A stretch of DNA of 41,326 nt from assembly GCA_964510065.1 (NCBI GenBank), contig CAZEAC010000037.1, forward strand, positions 1-41,326. Reading direction: 5' to 3'. This document shows positions 31,682 through 40,316 of this stretch, one piece after another. The notes under the pieces are model-generated. The model was not told the DNA's origin and ran no database searches. It saw only the letters and a program-made list of their open reading frames with translations. Position numbers and translations under genes: made by a program. Numbering within the stretch: position 1 is the first letter of the stretch; each line of letters opens with the position of its first letter. Source of the DNA: CAZEAC01 sp964510065 (lineage in GTDB: Bacteria; Bdellovibrionota_C; UBA2361; CAIXSY01).

Positions 31682-33121
31682 AAACTTAGACCAAAGATAC
31701 TGATTGGTCACTTCATGGTGAAAGAGGATCTCTTCCGTTTTCACCATCGTGCCTAACGCTTTAGGGCAGCGATCAGCAGAGGCAACTTTTCGCTCGATAA
31801 ACTTCTCTTTGTTCTCCTCGCCCAAGATTTCCGTTAAAAATGGGCTGCTCTTCATGAAGCGAATTGCGTCGTAAATATTATCCGGCAAGAACTTCGTACG
31901 CGTGCGCCTATTCTCGGAAGTAATTGTTTCCGTCATCGGTCCCTCAAGGCCGGTGCGGAACAGTGAATAGAAGCTAAGGTAAGGATTAGAATCCGGAGCT
32001 ACAGTTCTTACCTCAATTCGCGCCGACTTCTCATTCGCAAGCGGAATGCGCACCATCGAGGTACGATCCACCGCTGACGACTTAATCTGATTTGGTGCTT
32101 CAAAATGCGGATCTAATCTTCGATACGCATTAACGCTTGAATTGAGGATCAAACAGAGATCATTGGCATTGTTGAGGATCCTGTCGACGAAGTCCCAAGC
32201 ATACTTGGAGATCCCATCTTCTCCCCCCGCATCGAAGAAAGTGTTTTTTCCTTTCTTGGCGATAGAGATATTGGAATGCATACCGCTTCCGTTGATACCG
32301 GCAATCGGCTTTGGAAGGAAGCAGGCGGTCATCCCCATGTTCGCCGCAATCTGCCGGGCAAGAAGCTTATAAAGCTGCAACAGATCTGCGGCGAGAAGCG
32401 CATCGGTATATGAGTAATTCAGCTCAAATTGCGATGGGGCTACTTCCGGATGATCCTTCTCATTTTTGAAGCCAAGCGCGCGCTGTGCCTCGGCAAGCTT
32501 ATCAATAAAGAGCCGCAGCGGATCTTTCGGAAGTGAATGATAGTACCCGCCGCTGGAAACAAGCTTAAAGCCATCCCGAGAGACATATTGTTGCTCTGCG
32601 TTGACACCTTCGAAGAGGAAGCCCTCGCACTCAACGGACACATTCAGGCTAATTGCATCCTTGTTATAAAGGCCATCAGCGTAGGATTTCAGAACGCCGC
32701 GCATATCCGAAGGATATCCCGAACCGTCACGACTCTTGATTAATCCAAATACAAGCACCTTGCCCGGGCCGAAGACATCGCTTGGAAGCCAACGAAAAGA
32801 GCCCCAGTCAATGGCCAAGCGCAGATCGGACTCGCGTACCTGTGAGAACCCGCGAATAGAGGATCCGTCGAACGTAAGGTTGTCATAAGAATCGAGCAGA
32901 AACTTTTTATCGTAATCGAGCATATGAAAGCGCCCCTCGAGATCGGTAAACGCCACCGTCACCGCCTTAAGCCGCTTTTCATCATGAAGATATTTAAGAT
33001 ATTTCTCCTGAAGCTTATCCGCAGGGGTACGTTTAATTACCTCTTCTTTTGCTTCGAGATTCTTGGCCTCAAGATCATCGTAGGGGATTACTAAGAAGTT
33101 TCTAAGTTCAGTTTCGATCAT
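31679..33121 (-). CDS. glnA: Glutamine synthetase, type I-related
   Basis: A 480-residue enzyme condensing glutamate and ammonia with ATP. The ATG at 33121 is chosen because GGAG precedes it; 12 extra codons upstream are unlikely. Motifs: FDGSSIRGF (84-92), EVAPSQFELNY, KPIAGINGSGMHSNISI, and the ATP/metal-site region NEKSARIEVRTVAPDSNPY. The C-terminal NIYDAI lines up with the tyrosine that is adenylylated in some GSI enzymes, but the DLPPEE context is missing, so adenylylation control is doubtful. Its stop codon lies in the family B repeat. Confidence 0.9.
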   Translation of the reverse strand: MIETELRNFLVIPYDDLEAKNLEAKEEVIKRTPADKLQEKYLKYLHDEKRLKAVTVAFTDLEGRFHMLDYDKKFLLDSYDNLTFDGSSIRGFSQVRESDLRLAIDWGSFRWLPSDVFGPGKVLVFGLIKSRDGSGYPSDMRGVLKSYADGLYNKDAISLNVSVECEGFLFEGVNAEQQYVSRDGFKLVSSGGYYHSLPKDPLRLFIDKLAEAQRALGFKNEKDHPEVAPSQFELNYSYTDALLAADLLQLYKLLARQIAANMGMTACFLPKPIAGINGSGMHSNISIAKKGKNTFFDAGGEDGISKYAWDFVDRILNNANDLCLILNSSVNAYRRLDPHFEAPNQIKSSAVDRTSMVRIPLANEKSARIEVRTVAPDSNPYLSFYSLFRTGLEGPMTETITSENRRTRTKFLPDNIYDAIRFMKSSPFLTEILGEENKEKFIERKVASADRCPKALGTMVKTEEILFHHEVTNQYLWSKF

Positions 33122-33228
33122 TGCTATCTCCAGGTAACGTAATGAAGTCCACGCCAATTCATCCTAAATTTATCCTTAAAGCGCAACAGTTTTTGATTAA
33201 ATAGCAATAATTTAACGTAAATAAAGCG

Positions 33229-34314
33229 CTATTGAAGCACGAGCTCAAGCGCCCGTTTCTGCCAATCAAACCGAAGCCTCTGCGCAGCTAGGCCGCTACG
33301 CTCGCAAAGCTCACCTCGGAAGCCTGCCGAGTCCTTAAATCGGGTTAACAGCGCTGCCAGGGCCTTTGGGTCACTTGCCGGAGTCAGCAACGTCCGGTCA
33401 AGAAGCTCGCGATGTTCAGGAATGTCTGACGCAATGACTGGGCATCCTGCTGCAAGCGCCTCAAGGAGCGAGTTAGATACGCCTTCATGATGACTTGGGT
33501 GAACGACGAGGTCGGCTTTCGAAAGCTCGCACCATACATCTTCGACCCAACCAAGAAAGGTCACCGAGCTAAGCCCACATTCCTTCACCCGAGACTCAAG
33601 CGCGGAACGGAGTAGGCCCTCCCCCGCAACGCGAAGGCTAAATCCTGAATTCGCGCCGAGTAGCGCGAGAGCGTCGATTACCAGTTCAATATTCTTTCGT
33701 TGATCAAGAACGCCTGAAGTGAAAAGTACCAAACCATCGGCATTAGCCCTCTGAAAACCTTTTGGCTGTTCGGGAAGGTTATTCGGGAGGACGGAAACTC
33801 TCCCAAGCGCTTTTCCCGCGAATCTGCCTAGCTCTTCTTTCATGGATTCTGTCATGCAAACAATGTGATCGACCGAGCGCATCCCACGTCGCTCAAAATT
33901 CTCCGTTACCGCCCGTAGCCATTTCGGCTTTCCAGTAATCTGGTCGATCTTAAATACTAACGAACGCAAGAAAAGTGTCGCTGGAATCTTAAAGAATCTT
34001 CGAGCACATTTTGTAATGCCAGCATAGTATGCACCGAAAATAACCATCTTTGAGGGGCGATATGCAGCGCAGAAAAGCAGCACTGCAATTTGCGACCATA
34101 CAGTAAAAGTCGCCCAGAAGAGCAGCCCTTTCCTTGCGCGAAGCGGAAATCGGATAGGTACCCTTGTAACCTGATTGCTAAGTCCGGGATGCCCGCCTCC
34201 AAGGGTGAGAAAATAGACCTGATGGCCCGACGCGCTTAGTGCATTGAGCAACGCATACAACCTCTTACAGAAGCCGCCCGGTTTATGCATGTAATAAATG
34301 GCGAGAATTTTCAT
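33229..34314 (-). CDS. GT4-family glycosyltransferase
   Basis: A 361-residue retaining glycosyltransferase of GT-B fold. The N-terminal domain starts with ILAIYYMHKPGGFCKRLYALLNAL (acceptor side). The C-terminal domain has SGVLDQRKNIELVIDALALL, VAGEGLLRSAL, VTFLGWVEDV and the nucleotide-sugar EX7E motif with E277 and E285 (HEGVSNSLLEALAAG). It probably adds a sugar in surface polysaccharide or lipopolysaccharide synthesis, but no other such genes adjoin it and its substrate is unknown. Confidence 0.88.
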   Translation of the reverse strand: MKILAIYYMHKPGGFCKRLYALLNALSASGHQVYFLTLGGGHPGLSNQVTRVPIRFPLRARKGLLFWATFTVWSQIAVLLFCAAYRPSKMVIFGAYYAGITKCARRFFKIPATLFLRSLVFKIDQITGKPKWLRAVTENFERRGMRSVDHIVCMTESMKEELGRFAGKALGRVSVLPNNLPEQPKGFQRANADGLVLFTSGVLDQRKNIELVIDALALLGANSGFSLRVAGEGLLRSALESRVKECGLSSVTFLGWVEDVWCELSKADLVVHPSHHEGVSNSLLEALAAGCPVIASDIPEHRELLDRTLLTPASDPKALAALLTRFKDSAGFRGELCERSGLAAQRLRFDWQKRALELVLQ

Positions 34315-34396
34315 GTGCTAGAAGGGTATACTGGGAAATGAAACGGTGATAGCCGTTTTTCCAAAGAGGCGCAGCAAGTACCGTCTGGTGGCTGAT

Positions 34397-35308
34397 TTAC
34401 TCGCGGTAATTAGTTGGCGTAAGCAGCGCCGCTTTGACTAATGGAGCAAGCGGTGCGGCGGCCGGCCCTATCTCCTCAACAGCTTCTTTAATACTTCTAT
34501 CATGTACCTCACCTATCCAATGCCTCACGAGCCTTACACCTGTAAGAATCTTGCCTTGGTCAGCACCAGGTGAAACAAACGATTCTTGCACTTCGCTTAC
34601 AAAGGCCTGTGTGAGCATAGGAAATCGTGGTGCAAAATCAAAATAAGATCGAAAGAGATCAAGAGCACTCAGCATGCCCCAATCATTTACAACTGCATTT
34701 GGATCATAACGTTTTGCCGTTAGTTCGAGAATCGGCCCAAGAACCTTTGAAAGTGCTGCGAGAACGTAATCGACATCTCCGAGTTTAAGCTGCCTTTCCC
34801 AGTCACGTCTGAATTCATCTATTCTCGCGCCGAGCGCATGCCCATCCGGATGCGCACTTAACGCGATGAGCTTGGCCAGACTGGGACGCTCATCTCGGGA
34901 CGACGCGGAAAAAGCAAGAATATCTTGAACATCCATTAAACGGTAAGGCCACCGTTTGGGATCATCCGGCAGTGATTCAAGCTTGGCGATCCAGTGGTGA
35001 AGCGCCGCATCTTTTGCGCAAAATATAAGCTGCCACGCAATAGAAACTGCCCAATCATGTCCACACCTGTCCGACCCGAAGTGCTGCATGATCCCATCAA
35101 ACAGCTGGTCGGCACCGGCTGCCCGCTCCAATAGTATCTGATGCATTCTTTTCTGTTCTGGCGAGAAATCGCAAACTTGTAATTTATGACGAACTGTTTG
35201 GGTATGCCTTATAAGATCAGAGACCTCTTGTTGCACACTGTTGCTAAGTGCATCGGCCGGGCGCGCTTTCCTTTCCAGTTTGTCAGCGTCATCAAATGAT
35301 TGGTCCAC
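34397..35308 (-). CDS. Hypothetical helical protein
   Basis: A 303-residue soluble protein, mainly predicted alpha-helix, with tryptophan-rich patches (GHDWAVSIAWQLIF, ALHHWIAKLESL, RHWIGEVHDR). No signal peptide, membrane helix or recognised motif. The start is GTG at 35308, preceded by AAGGGGT. The gap to the GT4 gene downstream is 82 bases, so co-transcription is possible but uncertain. I do not recognise a family. Confidence 0.65.
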   Translation of the reverse strand: MDQSFDDADKLERKARPADALSNSVQQEVSDLIRHTQTVRHKLQVCDFSPEQKRMHQILLERAAGADQLFDGIMQHFGSDRCGHDWAVSIAWQLIFCAKDAALHHWIAKLESLPDDPKRWPYRLMDVQDILAFSASSRDERPSLAKLIALSAHPDGHALGARIDEFRRDWERQLKLGDVDYVLAALSKVLGPILELTAKRYDPNAVVNDWGMLSALDLFRSYFDFAPRFPMLTQAFVSEVQESFVSPGADQGKILTGVRLVRHWIGEVHDRSIKEAVEEIGPAAAPLAPLVKAALLTPTNYRE

Positions 35309-35564
35309 ACAACCCCTTGCTAGCAGTTATTACGACATAGCTCGGACATGTAGCCTAACGCCACAACTGACGGTCCAGCCCATAAATTCAGCGTATTTTA
35401 AGAAAATGGTGCGCGCCATCGACTCACTTCGATCCCACGACCACTCACACGGAAAAGGAGCCGTGCCTCTGGTGCATACCGACCTTTCCAGAAAATAATT
35501 CTTGCGAATTGTTGCCACTTCGTTCTCAAATATAGATTCGGTGATAAACAATGAGAAACGTCAC

Positions 35565-36581
35565 ATGAAGCGTAATCTACTCCTATTTTTTCTTAGCGCA
35601 CTTACCCTGACAACAGCGGCGATTACTCGAGCGGAGGACGGCGTCAGCATTGGAGCGCTCCTGCCCTTAACAGGCCAGCTTGCACCTTTTGGAGAGATCG
35701 TTCGGCGAGGCATTACCTCTGCCAAGGCGAAATCGACAACGATAATTTTCGAAGACGACCAATGCCTTCCTGAAAAATCTATCTCAGCGTACAAACATCT
35801 TAGCTCCGTCAAGAAAACAAACTTATTCTTAGGCCCCTGCTGCACTTCAGCCGTCGCTGCCGTGGCTCCGCTTATAAAGCAAAACAAGCAGCTCGCGATG
35901 AACTTTTGTACTGGAAGTGAGGAGATCTTTGAGCGCTCGGGCGGAACGATATTTCACGCACAATATTCTGCTCAGGCCGAAGGTGCTTTTAATGCGCAGG
36001 CAATGTGGGATCTTGGGATTAAAAAGACGCTCATCGTATATCAAGATAGTGAGTTCGGCAGAGCACACGAAGCGGCATTTCGAACGAAGTATCCCGGAGC
36101 AGTGGTGTCAACATTGGTGTATTCCGCAGCAGACCGAGAACAATTAAAGTCGCTGATCCTTAAAATGAGGAGCCTCGACTTCGACGCTGTATATGTCCCG
36201 CTTGTAGAAACATTCCTTCTCGGCTTCATGACCGAAATGAAGAAAGCCGGATTCCAGGATAAGAGGGCATTTGGAATATATTCCGTGCAGTTACCAGATG
36301 TGCTAGAGGCCGAAGGAAAGAACTCTGAGGGCATTATCTATTCGTATCCAGAGATTCCAACGACGGAGAATGCAGCAGTCTATTTTGCAAAACTCGCCGC
36401 AGAAATGCTGGATGCCGAAGTAGCAAAATGTGGCGTGGATGTGGAATGCATTCGAACAAATTTGCGAAAAGACTATAGGTTTGACGACCATAATTTTTTA
36501 ATGAGCAAATTGTTTCTAAAAACTATTAGGGACGGTCAATTTGTTGATTATAAGGGCAGTTACCACAACCAAAAACTATAG
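35565..36581 (+). CDS. Periplasmic substrate-binding protein, ABC-type (amino-acid-like)
   Basis: A 338-residue protein from the ATG at 35565, chosen because a proper signal peptide (MKRNLLLFFLSALTLTTAAI..A-ED) begins there and GAGAA precedes it. The mature protein follows the Peripla_BP_6/LivJ-like fold: GALLPLTGQLAPFGE, a LFLGPCCTSAVAAVAPLI segment, TLIVYQDSEFGRAHEAAF, and DFDAVYVPLVETFLLGFMTEMKKAGF. Such proteins bind amino acids or amides for ABC importers or for sensor kinases. No permease or ATPase gene is adjacent, so it is an orphan. Confidence 0.82.
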   Translation: MKRNLLLFFLSALTLTTAAITRAEDGVSIGALLPLTGQLAPFGEIVRRGITSAKAKSTTIIFEDDQCLPEKSISAYKHLSSVKKTNLFLGPCCTSAVAAVAPLIKQNKQLAMNFCTGSEEIFERSGGTIFHAQYSAQAEGAFNAQAMWDLGIKKTLIVYQDSEFGRAHEAAFRTKYPGAVVSTLVYSAADREQLKSLILKMRSLDFDAVYVPLVETFLLGFMTEMKKAGFQDKRAFGIYSVQLPDVLEAEGKNSEGIIYSYPEIPTTENAAVYFAKLAAEMLDAEVAKCGVDVECIRTNLRKDYRFDDHNFLMSKLFLKTIRDGQFVDYKGSYHNQKL

Positions 36582-36705
36582 TGTTTTGAAAGCTGTATCT
36601 ACTTCCAGAGGTGCTGCGTGCCTAAGTTCCGTGTCTATGCACAATTCATGAACCTCGGTTCACTTGCTGTACCATAACGTTTCTATAAGCACACGAGAAA
36701 CTTCC

Positions 36706-37488
36706 ATGAACACCGCTTCAAAGTTCACAGAGACACGCCCGAGAGAAGCTCGGACAGAGGATCTTGATGCATTATACGCAAGTGGTGGTGCATTAAAATT
36801 ATGGAACGACAAAGAGGCCTCGCGCATACGCGCACAAGAAGAGGGGACTTTTTATCATCAGATCCTTCACAAAGCCGGCGCAAAAAAAGTTCTTGATACA
36901 GCCTCCGCCGCCGGGTTTCATGCCATTTCGCTCGCGAAAGCAGATTTCGATATGGTTGCAATAGATGGTCTTCCGGAGTTTGTTCAAGCCGGAATTCAAA
37001 ATCAATCTGTTACTAATACCAGCTTTCCGTTTCGAACCTTGCGATGGTCAGAGATCAATGCGCGCAGTCTGCCGGAAAACCCATTTGATGCCGCCCTGTG
37101 CCTCGGTGGTAGCTTGCATCATACGAATCAAGTTGGCATCGCAGAGCTCTTTTCAAATGTTAAGGCCGTCCTTCGACCGAAAGGTTTGTTCATTGTCGAA
37201 CAGCGCAACTACGAACGGCTGTTTGACGAACGACCAAAATCTGCTTCGCATCCATGCGGATGGAGCTATACGCTCGACTATGTAGAGCCTCGCACTCTTT
37301 ACTTTCACCTGCTTGATATACATCGAGACATCAATGTTCGATTTGAGGGACTGATTACTTTCGAAAATGAGCTTCTGGCTCTGGCCAAAGAGCGTGGATT
37401 TGAGCTGCTCGAAACATACTTTGATCATGGTCGAACGTCAAAGCGGGAGAAGTCCAACTGGGTCGAATACGTCTTTAGGGCGATTTAA
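36706..37488 (+). CDS. Class I SAM-dependent methyltransferase
   Basis: A 260-residue protein from the ATG at 36706. Motif I is KVLDTASAAGFHAISLAK (61-78), with alanines where the typical DxGxGxG glycines stand (VLDTASAAG), followed by VAIDG for the SAM ribose contact. FDAALCLGGSLHH matches motif II/III, and LRPKGLFIVEQRN is the post-motif strand. The substrate is unknown. It follows the binding protein gene by 124 bases on the same strand and converges on the sigma-TraB fusion gene. Confidence 0.8.
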   Translation: MNTASKFTETRPREARTEDLDALYASGGALKLWNDKEASRIRAQEEGTFYHQILHKAGAKKVLDTASAAGFHAISLAKADFDMVAIDGLPEFVQAGIQNQSVTNTSFPFRTLRWSEINARSLPENPFDAALCLGGSLHHTNQVGIAELFSNVKAVLRPKGLFIVEQRNYERLFDERPKSASHPCGWSYTLDYVEPRTLYFHLLDIHRDINVRFEGLITFENELLALAKERGFELLETYFDHGRTSKREKSNWVEYVFRAI

Positions 37489-37493
37489 GAGCC

Positions 37494-37582
37494 TGCGCCA
37501 CAAATCATTCAAGCCACGACAAGTAGTTGCAGCGAGAGCTTGGGCTCCTACGGGTTTGCGTGTACTACTGACTCGTGGCGCA
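37494..37582. repeat. Inverted repeat between convergent genes
   Basis: TGCGCCAC at 37494-37501 pairs with GTGGCGCA at 37575-37582, enclosing about 70 bases between the methyltransferase stop and the sigma-fusion stop. It may act as a terminator for both directions; no T-run is seen. It is not clearly related to families A or B. Confidence 0.45.
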
Positions 37583-37606
37583 CACTCCGAGCTTAGCAAA
37601 GCCTGA

Positions 37607-38917
37607 CTATTCCTCACGCTGTTTTCGCACGACAATCGCCGTCGCTAGAATTCCAGCTGGGACGTACAGTGCGGGACTCGCTCTTTCAGCGAGAGATTCG
37701 ATTGAATCTTCCACCGAGTCCTCCGGATCTTCCATTGTCTCAAGTATATCCACACCGATTCCGCGCTCACCCTGTTGGTCTACTAGCCACCCTTCAATTG
37801 GATGCGAAGTGTAAGTGCCGTCTAGGTTTCGTTTCTCAAGGGTTCGCAGGGCAAATTCTACTCTTGCCTCATCGGAATGAAGCTCCGCAATCGCAACTAT
37901 ACGAATGTCGGCAATCGACATACGCGCAGAATTAAGGTCCGGGACCACCTTAAATACAACCGGCGTTGAATAATGCGTACCATTAAAGGTAAGTGGTGAC
38001 ACCAACGCAACTCCAAACGATCCGCTGGCGAGCCCTCCAGCACTATCGATTTTTTGCGCCAATCTTTGGTTTTTAACGTTCTTCAACAATGGAGCCGACA
38101 TTTCGAAGGAATCGATCTTCTGCTCGGTGATATCAAGGCTTTTGTCGAACAGCTCTCTTGTCTTTATGACCTGCCTTACTTTCTCCAAAATGCTGCTGTC
38201 CGAAGAAGCCATTTCATACGTGACGCTACTCAATCCCGAAGGCGCGCGCCATGCGAGCGGTCCTCGAGTATTGGTGTGGCAAAGTTCAGAAATAAAGCAG
38301 AGCGAAATAATAAGCGTCACAAGCCCTAGCCGTTTCAGTTCCTCGTTCTCACGACACTCTTTCTCCGAAATAAAACGCGAAAGCTTCAGCTTTGCCCGAT
38401 GCAGATAGGCCTTAGCCGTATTGAGAGGAATACGAAGTCGGCCTGCAATCTGTTTCAACGATTCGCCTTGAATGCAATGCGCAATAAGAACTTTTCTTTG
38501 AGAGACCGGTAGTCGCACTATCGCAGCCTGAAGGCTATTAATTTGCTCTCTTGTGAAGACAGCTCCCTCTCCATAGCTGCTCGAGTCGTCACTCAGCGCG
38601 ACTTCACCGGGCAAAGTAACTATTGTAGGTATGTTTTGTCGAAATCGATCACAGAGTAAATTTCTAAGTAGCGTAAAGACCCATGAATCAAGTGACCTTC
38701 GCGGCTGATATTGTGGCGCATGCAGGTGCAGCTTTAGAAAGAGCTCCTGAAGAATATCCTCACGGTCATGTTTCGCAATACCACGCGCGGCCAAGTAGCG
38801 CTGAAGTTTTGGAGTATACTCAACAACGAAATCAGAAAAAGCCTGGGCATCTCCCGAGTTGTGGAGCTCAAGCGGATCCTCTGCCGTCACTACATTTCGC
38901 GCCAACTGACGCGTCAT
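37607..38917 (-). CDS. ECF sigma factor fused to a membrane-anchored TraB/VirB10-like domain
   Basis: A 436-residue protein. Residues 20-95 match sigma region 2 (REDILQELFLKLH, RRSLDSWVFTLLRNLLCDRFR); residues 127-182 match region 4 (LPVSQRKVLIAHCIQGESLKQIAGRL with the HTH IPLNTAKAYLHRAK). A hydrophobic segment follows (197-211), then about 220 residues. Residues 318-392 align with the TraB-like protein encoded next door: PVVFKVVPD against PVLFKLVAD, IRIVAIA against ARILAAA, and IEGWLVDQQGERGIG against VDGWIVGEDGLRGME. A second hydrophobic stretch (416-430) and a basic end follow. A GAGG site lies 12 bases before the ATG. The last beta-strands of the TraB barrel are missing. Signal-triggered release of the sigma part is conceivable but unproven. 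Confidence 0.75.
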   Translation of the reverse strand: MTRQLARNVVTAEDPLELHNSGDAQAFSDFVVEYTPKLQRYLAARGIAKHDREDILQELFLKLHLHAPQYQPRRSLDSWVFTLLRNLLCDRFRQNIPTIVTLPGEVALSDDSSSYGEGAVFTREQINSLQAAIVRLPVSQRKVLIAHCIQGESLKQIAGRLRIPLNTAKAYLHRAKLKLSRFISEKECRENEELKRLGLVTLIISLCFISELCHTNTRGPLAWRAPSGLSSVTYEMASSDSSILEKVRQVIKTRELFDKSLDITEQKIDSFEMSAPLLKNVKNQRLAQKIDSAGGLASGSFGVALVSPLTFNGTHYSTPVVFKVVPDLNSARMSIADIRIVAIAELHSDEARVEFALRTLEKRNLDGTYTSHPIEGWLVDQQGERGIGVDILETMEDPEDSVEDSIESLAERASPALYVPAGILATAIVVRKQREE

Positions 38918-38969
38918 CTAAAAACTTAGCCTCATGTATAGTTATGCACTTTGCTCATATTGAGCGAGC

Positions 38970-40127
38970 CTAAAAAGAGATCAGCTGCTCAATTATTCCA
39001 GGGAGCTTTACTCCTTTGGTGAAAATCGCCGTAGCATGGCGACCAGAGTGCACCTCCACATGGGGGACAAGCTTTCTATACTGATCTCTTAAAAGCTCGC
39101 TCCACACTTTGGCTCCAGAATTAAGCCCATTGCCCGCTGCATAGCGAGTTCTATCGCCGGTAATTGCTAGCGTCGGCGCCGCGCCGTAAGGCGAACCGTA
39201 GCTCTGAACCTCAGATTGCGCAAACCCCTCACCCATACCTTCGATTGTTGAAGACAAGATTTCTCCCCCGATAACATCACCAAACGGGTCATGCAAAACG
39301 CCCTCCATGCCACGAAGACCATCTTCACCAACGATCCAACCATCAACTTCGAACTCCCGTCGACTGCCATCAGGATAACGCACGCTTAAATTGATAAGGC
39401 GAAAGAGCACACGATGATCAGGGAGTGAGCCTTGTGCAGCCGCAAGAATCCGCGCTTCGCCCAAAGGCAAGCTCGTACCATCCGGTCCCTGAATGTCAGC
39501 GACAAGTTTAAAAAGCACCGGATAAGGTGTTCCATCCGTGAGTGCCATAAGTGAGGCCAAAAGTTCTACACGCACCGAGTCACCAATACCAATGTAGCCG
39601 ATATTCTCAGGTTCCGGCGGGAGAGCGGCCGGTGCTGTTGCCGTCACGAATTCAAAGCTCTCTATCTGAGGTGCGAAGACCTCACCCACGCGCGTCGCCG
39701 CAGTCAAATCATCGGCGCCCTTGCGCAACTCAGTAATTTCGGGTGGGTCGGTCGGCAGTGAAAGAGAGGTATTTACTTTCTGCGACTCGCTTTGAATCTC
39801 CAGAAATCTTTTCAAGATTTCAGAAATTCTTCTTCTATCTTCCTCGAATTCTACTCGAAAGCGACGATTTTCCTCCCTCGACTCATAGAACTCATCACGA
39901 AGTTTTTTGAAATCAAGCACTACCGCTTGAGCAATATCTTGGTACGCTTCATCTCGTGCTGATGCACCAGTGCCTATCGACCGGCGAACTTTTTCGAGAT
40001 TTGTTTTCGGTTTTGCATCGAAGACAAAGGCTGCCAAGAAAAACAAAATTGCCGAAATAATAATAATGACCTGCGTTTTTCTATCCTTGGATACTAAAAG
40101 TGAGATATCAAACAACTTCTGGCGCAT
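38970..40127 (-). CDS. TraB/TrbI (VirB10)-like type IV secretion outer-ring protein
   Basis: A 385-residue protein. One membrane helix at about residues 18-36, a coiled-coil-prone stretch (42-118, e.g. DFKKLRDEFYESREENRRF), a linker with proline-rich parts, then the TraB/VirB10 barrel domain (about 178-372): IGIGDSVRVELLASLMAL, PYPVLFKLVAD, EARILAAAQGSL, REFEVDGWIVGEDGLRGMEG, EILSSTIEGMGEGFAQSE, and the final HVEVHSGRHATAIFTKGV strand. Similar to F-type TraB, it would span the periplasm as part of a secretion or conjugation core complex. CGGAG lies before the ATG. No other tra/vir gene is in the window. It is 52 bases upstream of the sigma-fusion gene, on the same strand. Confidence 0.88.
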   Translation of the reverse strand: MRQKLFDISLLVSKDRKTQVIIIISAILFFLAAFVFDAKPKTNLEKVRRSIGTGASARDEAYQDIAQAVVLDFKKLRDEFYESREENRRFRVEFEEDRRRISEILKRFLEIQSESQKVNTSLSLPTDPPEITELRKGADDLTAATRVGEVFAPQIESFEFVTATAPAALPPEPENIGYIGIGDSVRVELLASLMALTDGTPYPVLFKLVADIQGPDGTSLPLGEARILAAAQGSLPDHRVLFRLINLSVRYPDGSRREFEVDGWIVGEDGLRGMEGVLHDPFGDVIGGEILSSTIEGMGEGFAQSEVQSYGSPYGAAPTLAITGDRTRYAAGNGLNSGAKVWSELLRDQYRKLVPHVEVHSGRHATAIFTKGVKLPGIIEQLISF

Positions 40128-40253
40128 TAATACTCCGTGTTCTTACTTTCCTCAGAACTAATACGGATTACACTGGTCAAAGGTTGCGGACGACCCCAAA
40201 AATACCTGACGTTCATGACTAACAGCGCGAATAGACAGACAAAACCACACTAA

Positions 40254-40266
40254 GGAACCTCTGAAA
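40254..40266. repeat. 13-bp direct repeat, copy 1
   Basis: GGAACCTCTGAAA, identical to 41277-41289 and in the same orientation. It lies 50 bases before the GT2 gene start. Confidence 0.7.
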
Positions 40267-40316
40267 CAACGCACCTTGACCCTCTCTTTAGCATCTAAGC
40301 CTAAGGGAGAGTCGCG

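Noticed and set aside
34341..34358. AAACGG/CCGTTT hairpin between the unknown gene and the GT4 gene
   Set aside because: Only 6 bp, and on the coding strand no T-run follows; too weak to call a terminator.
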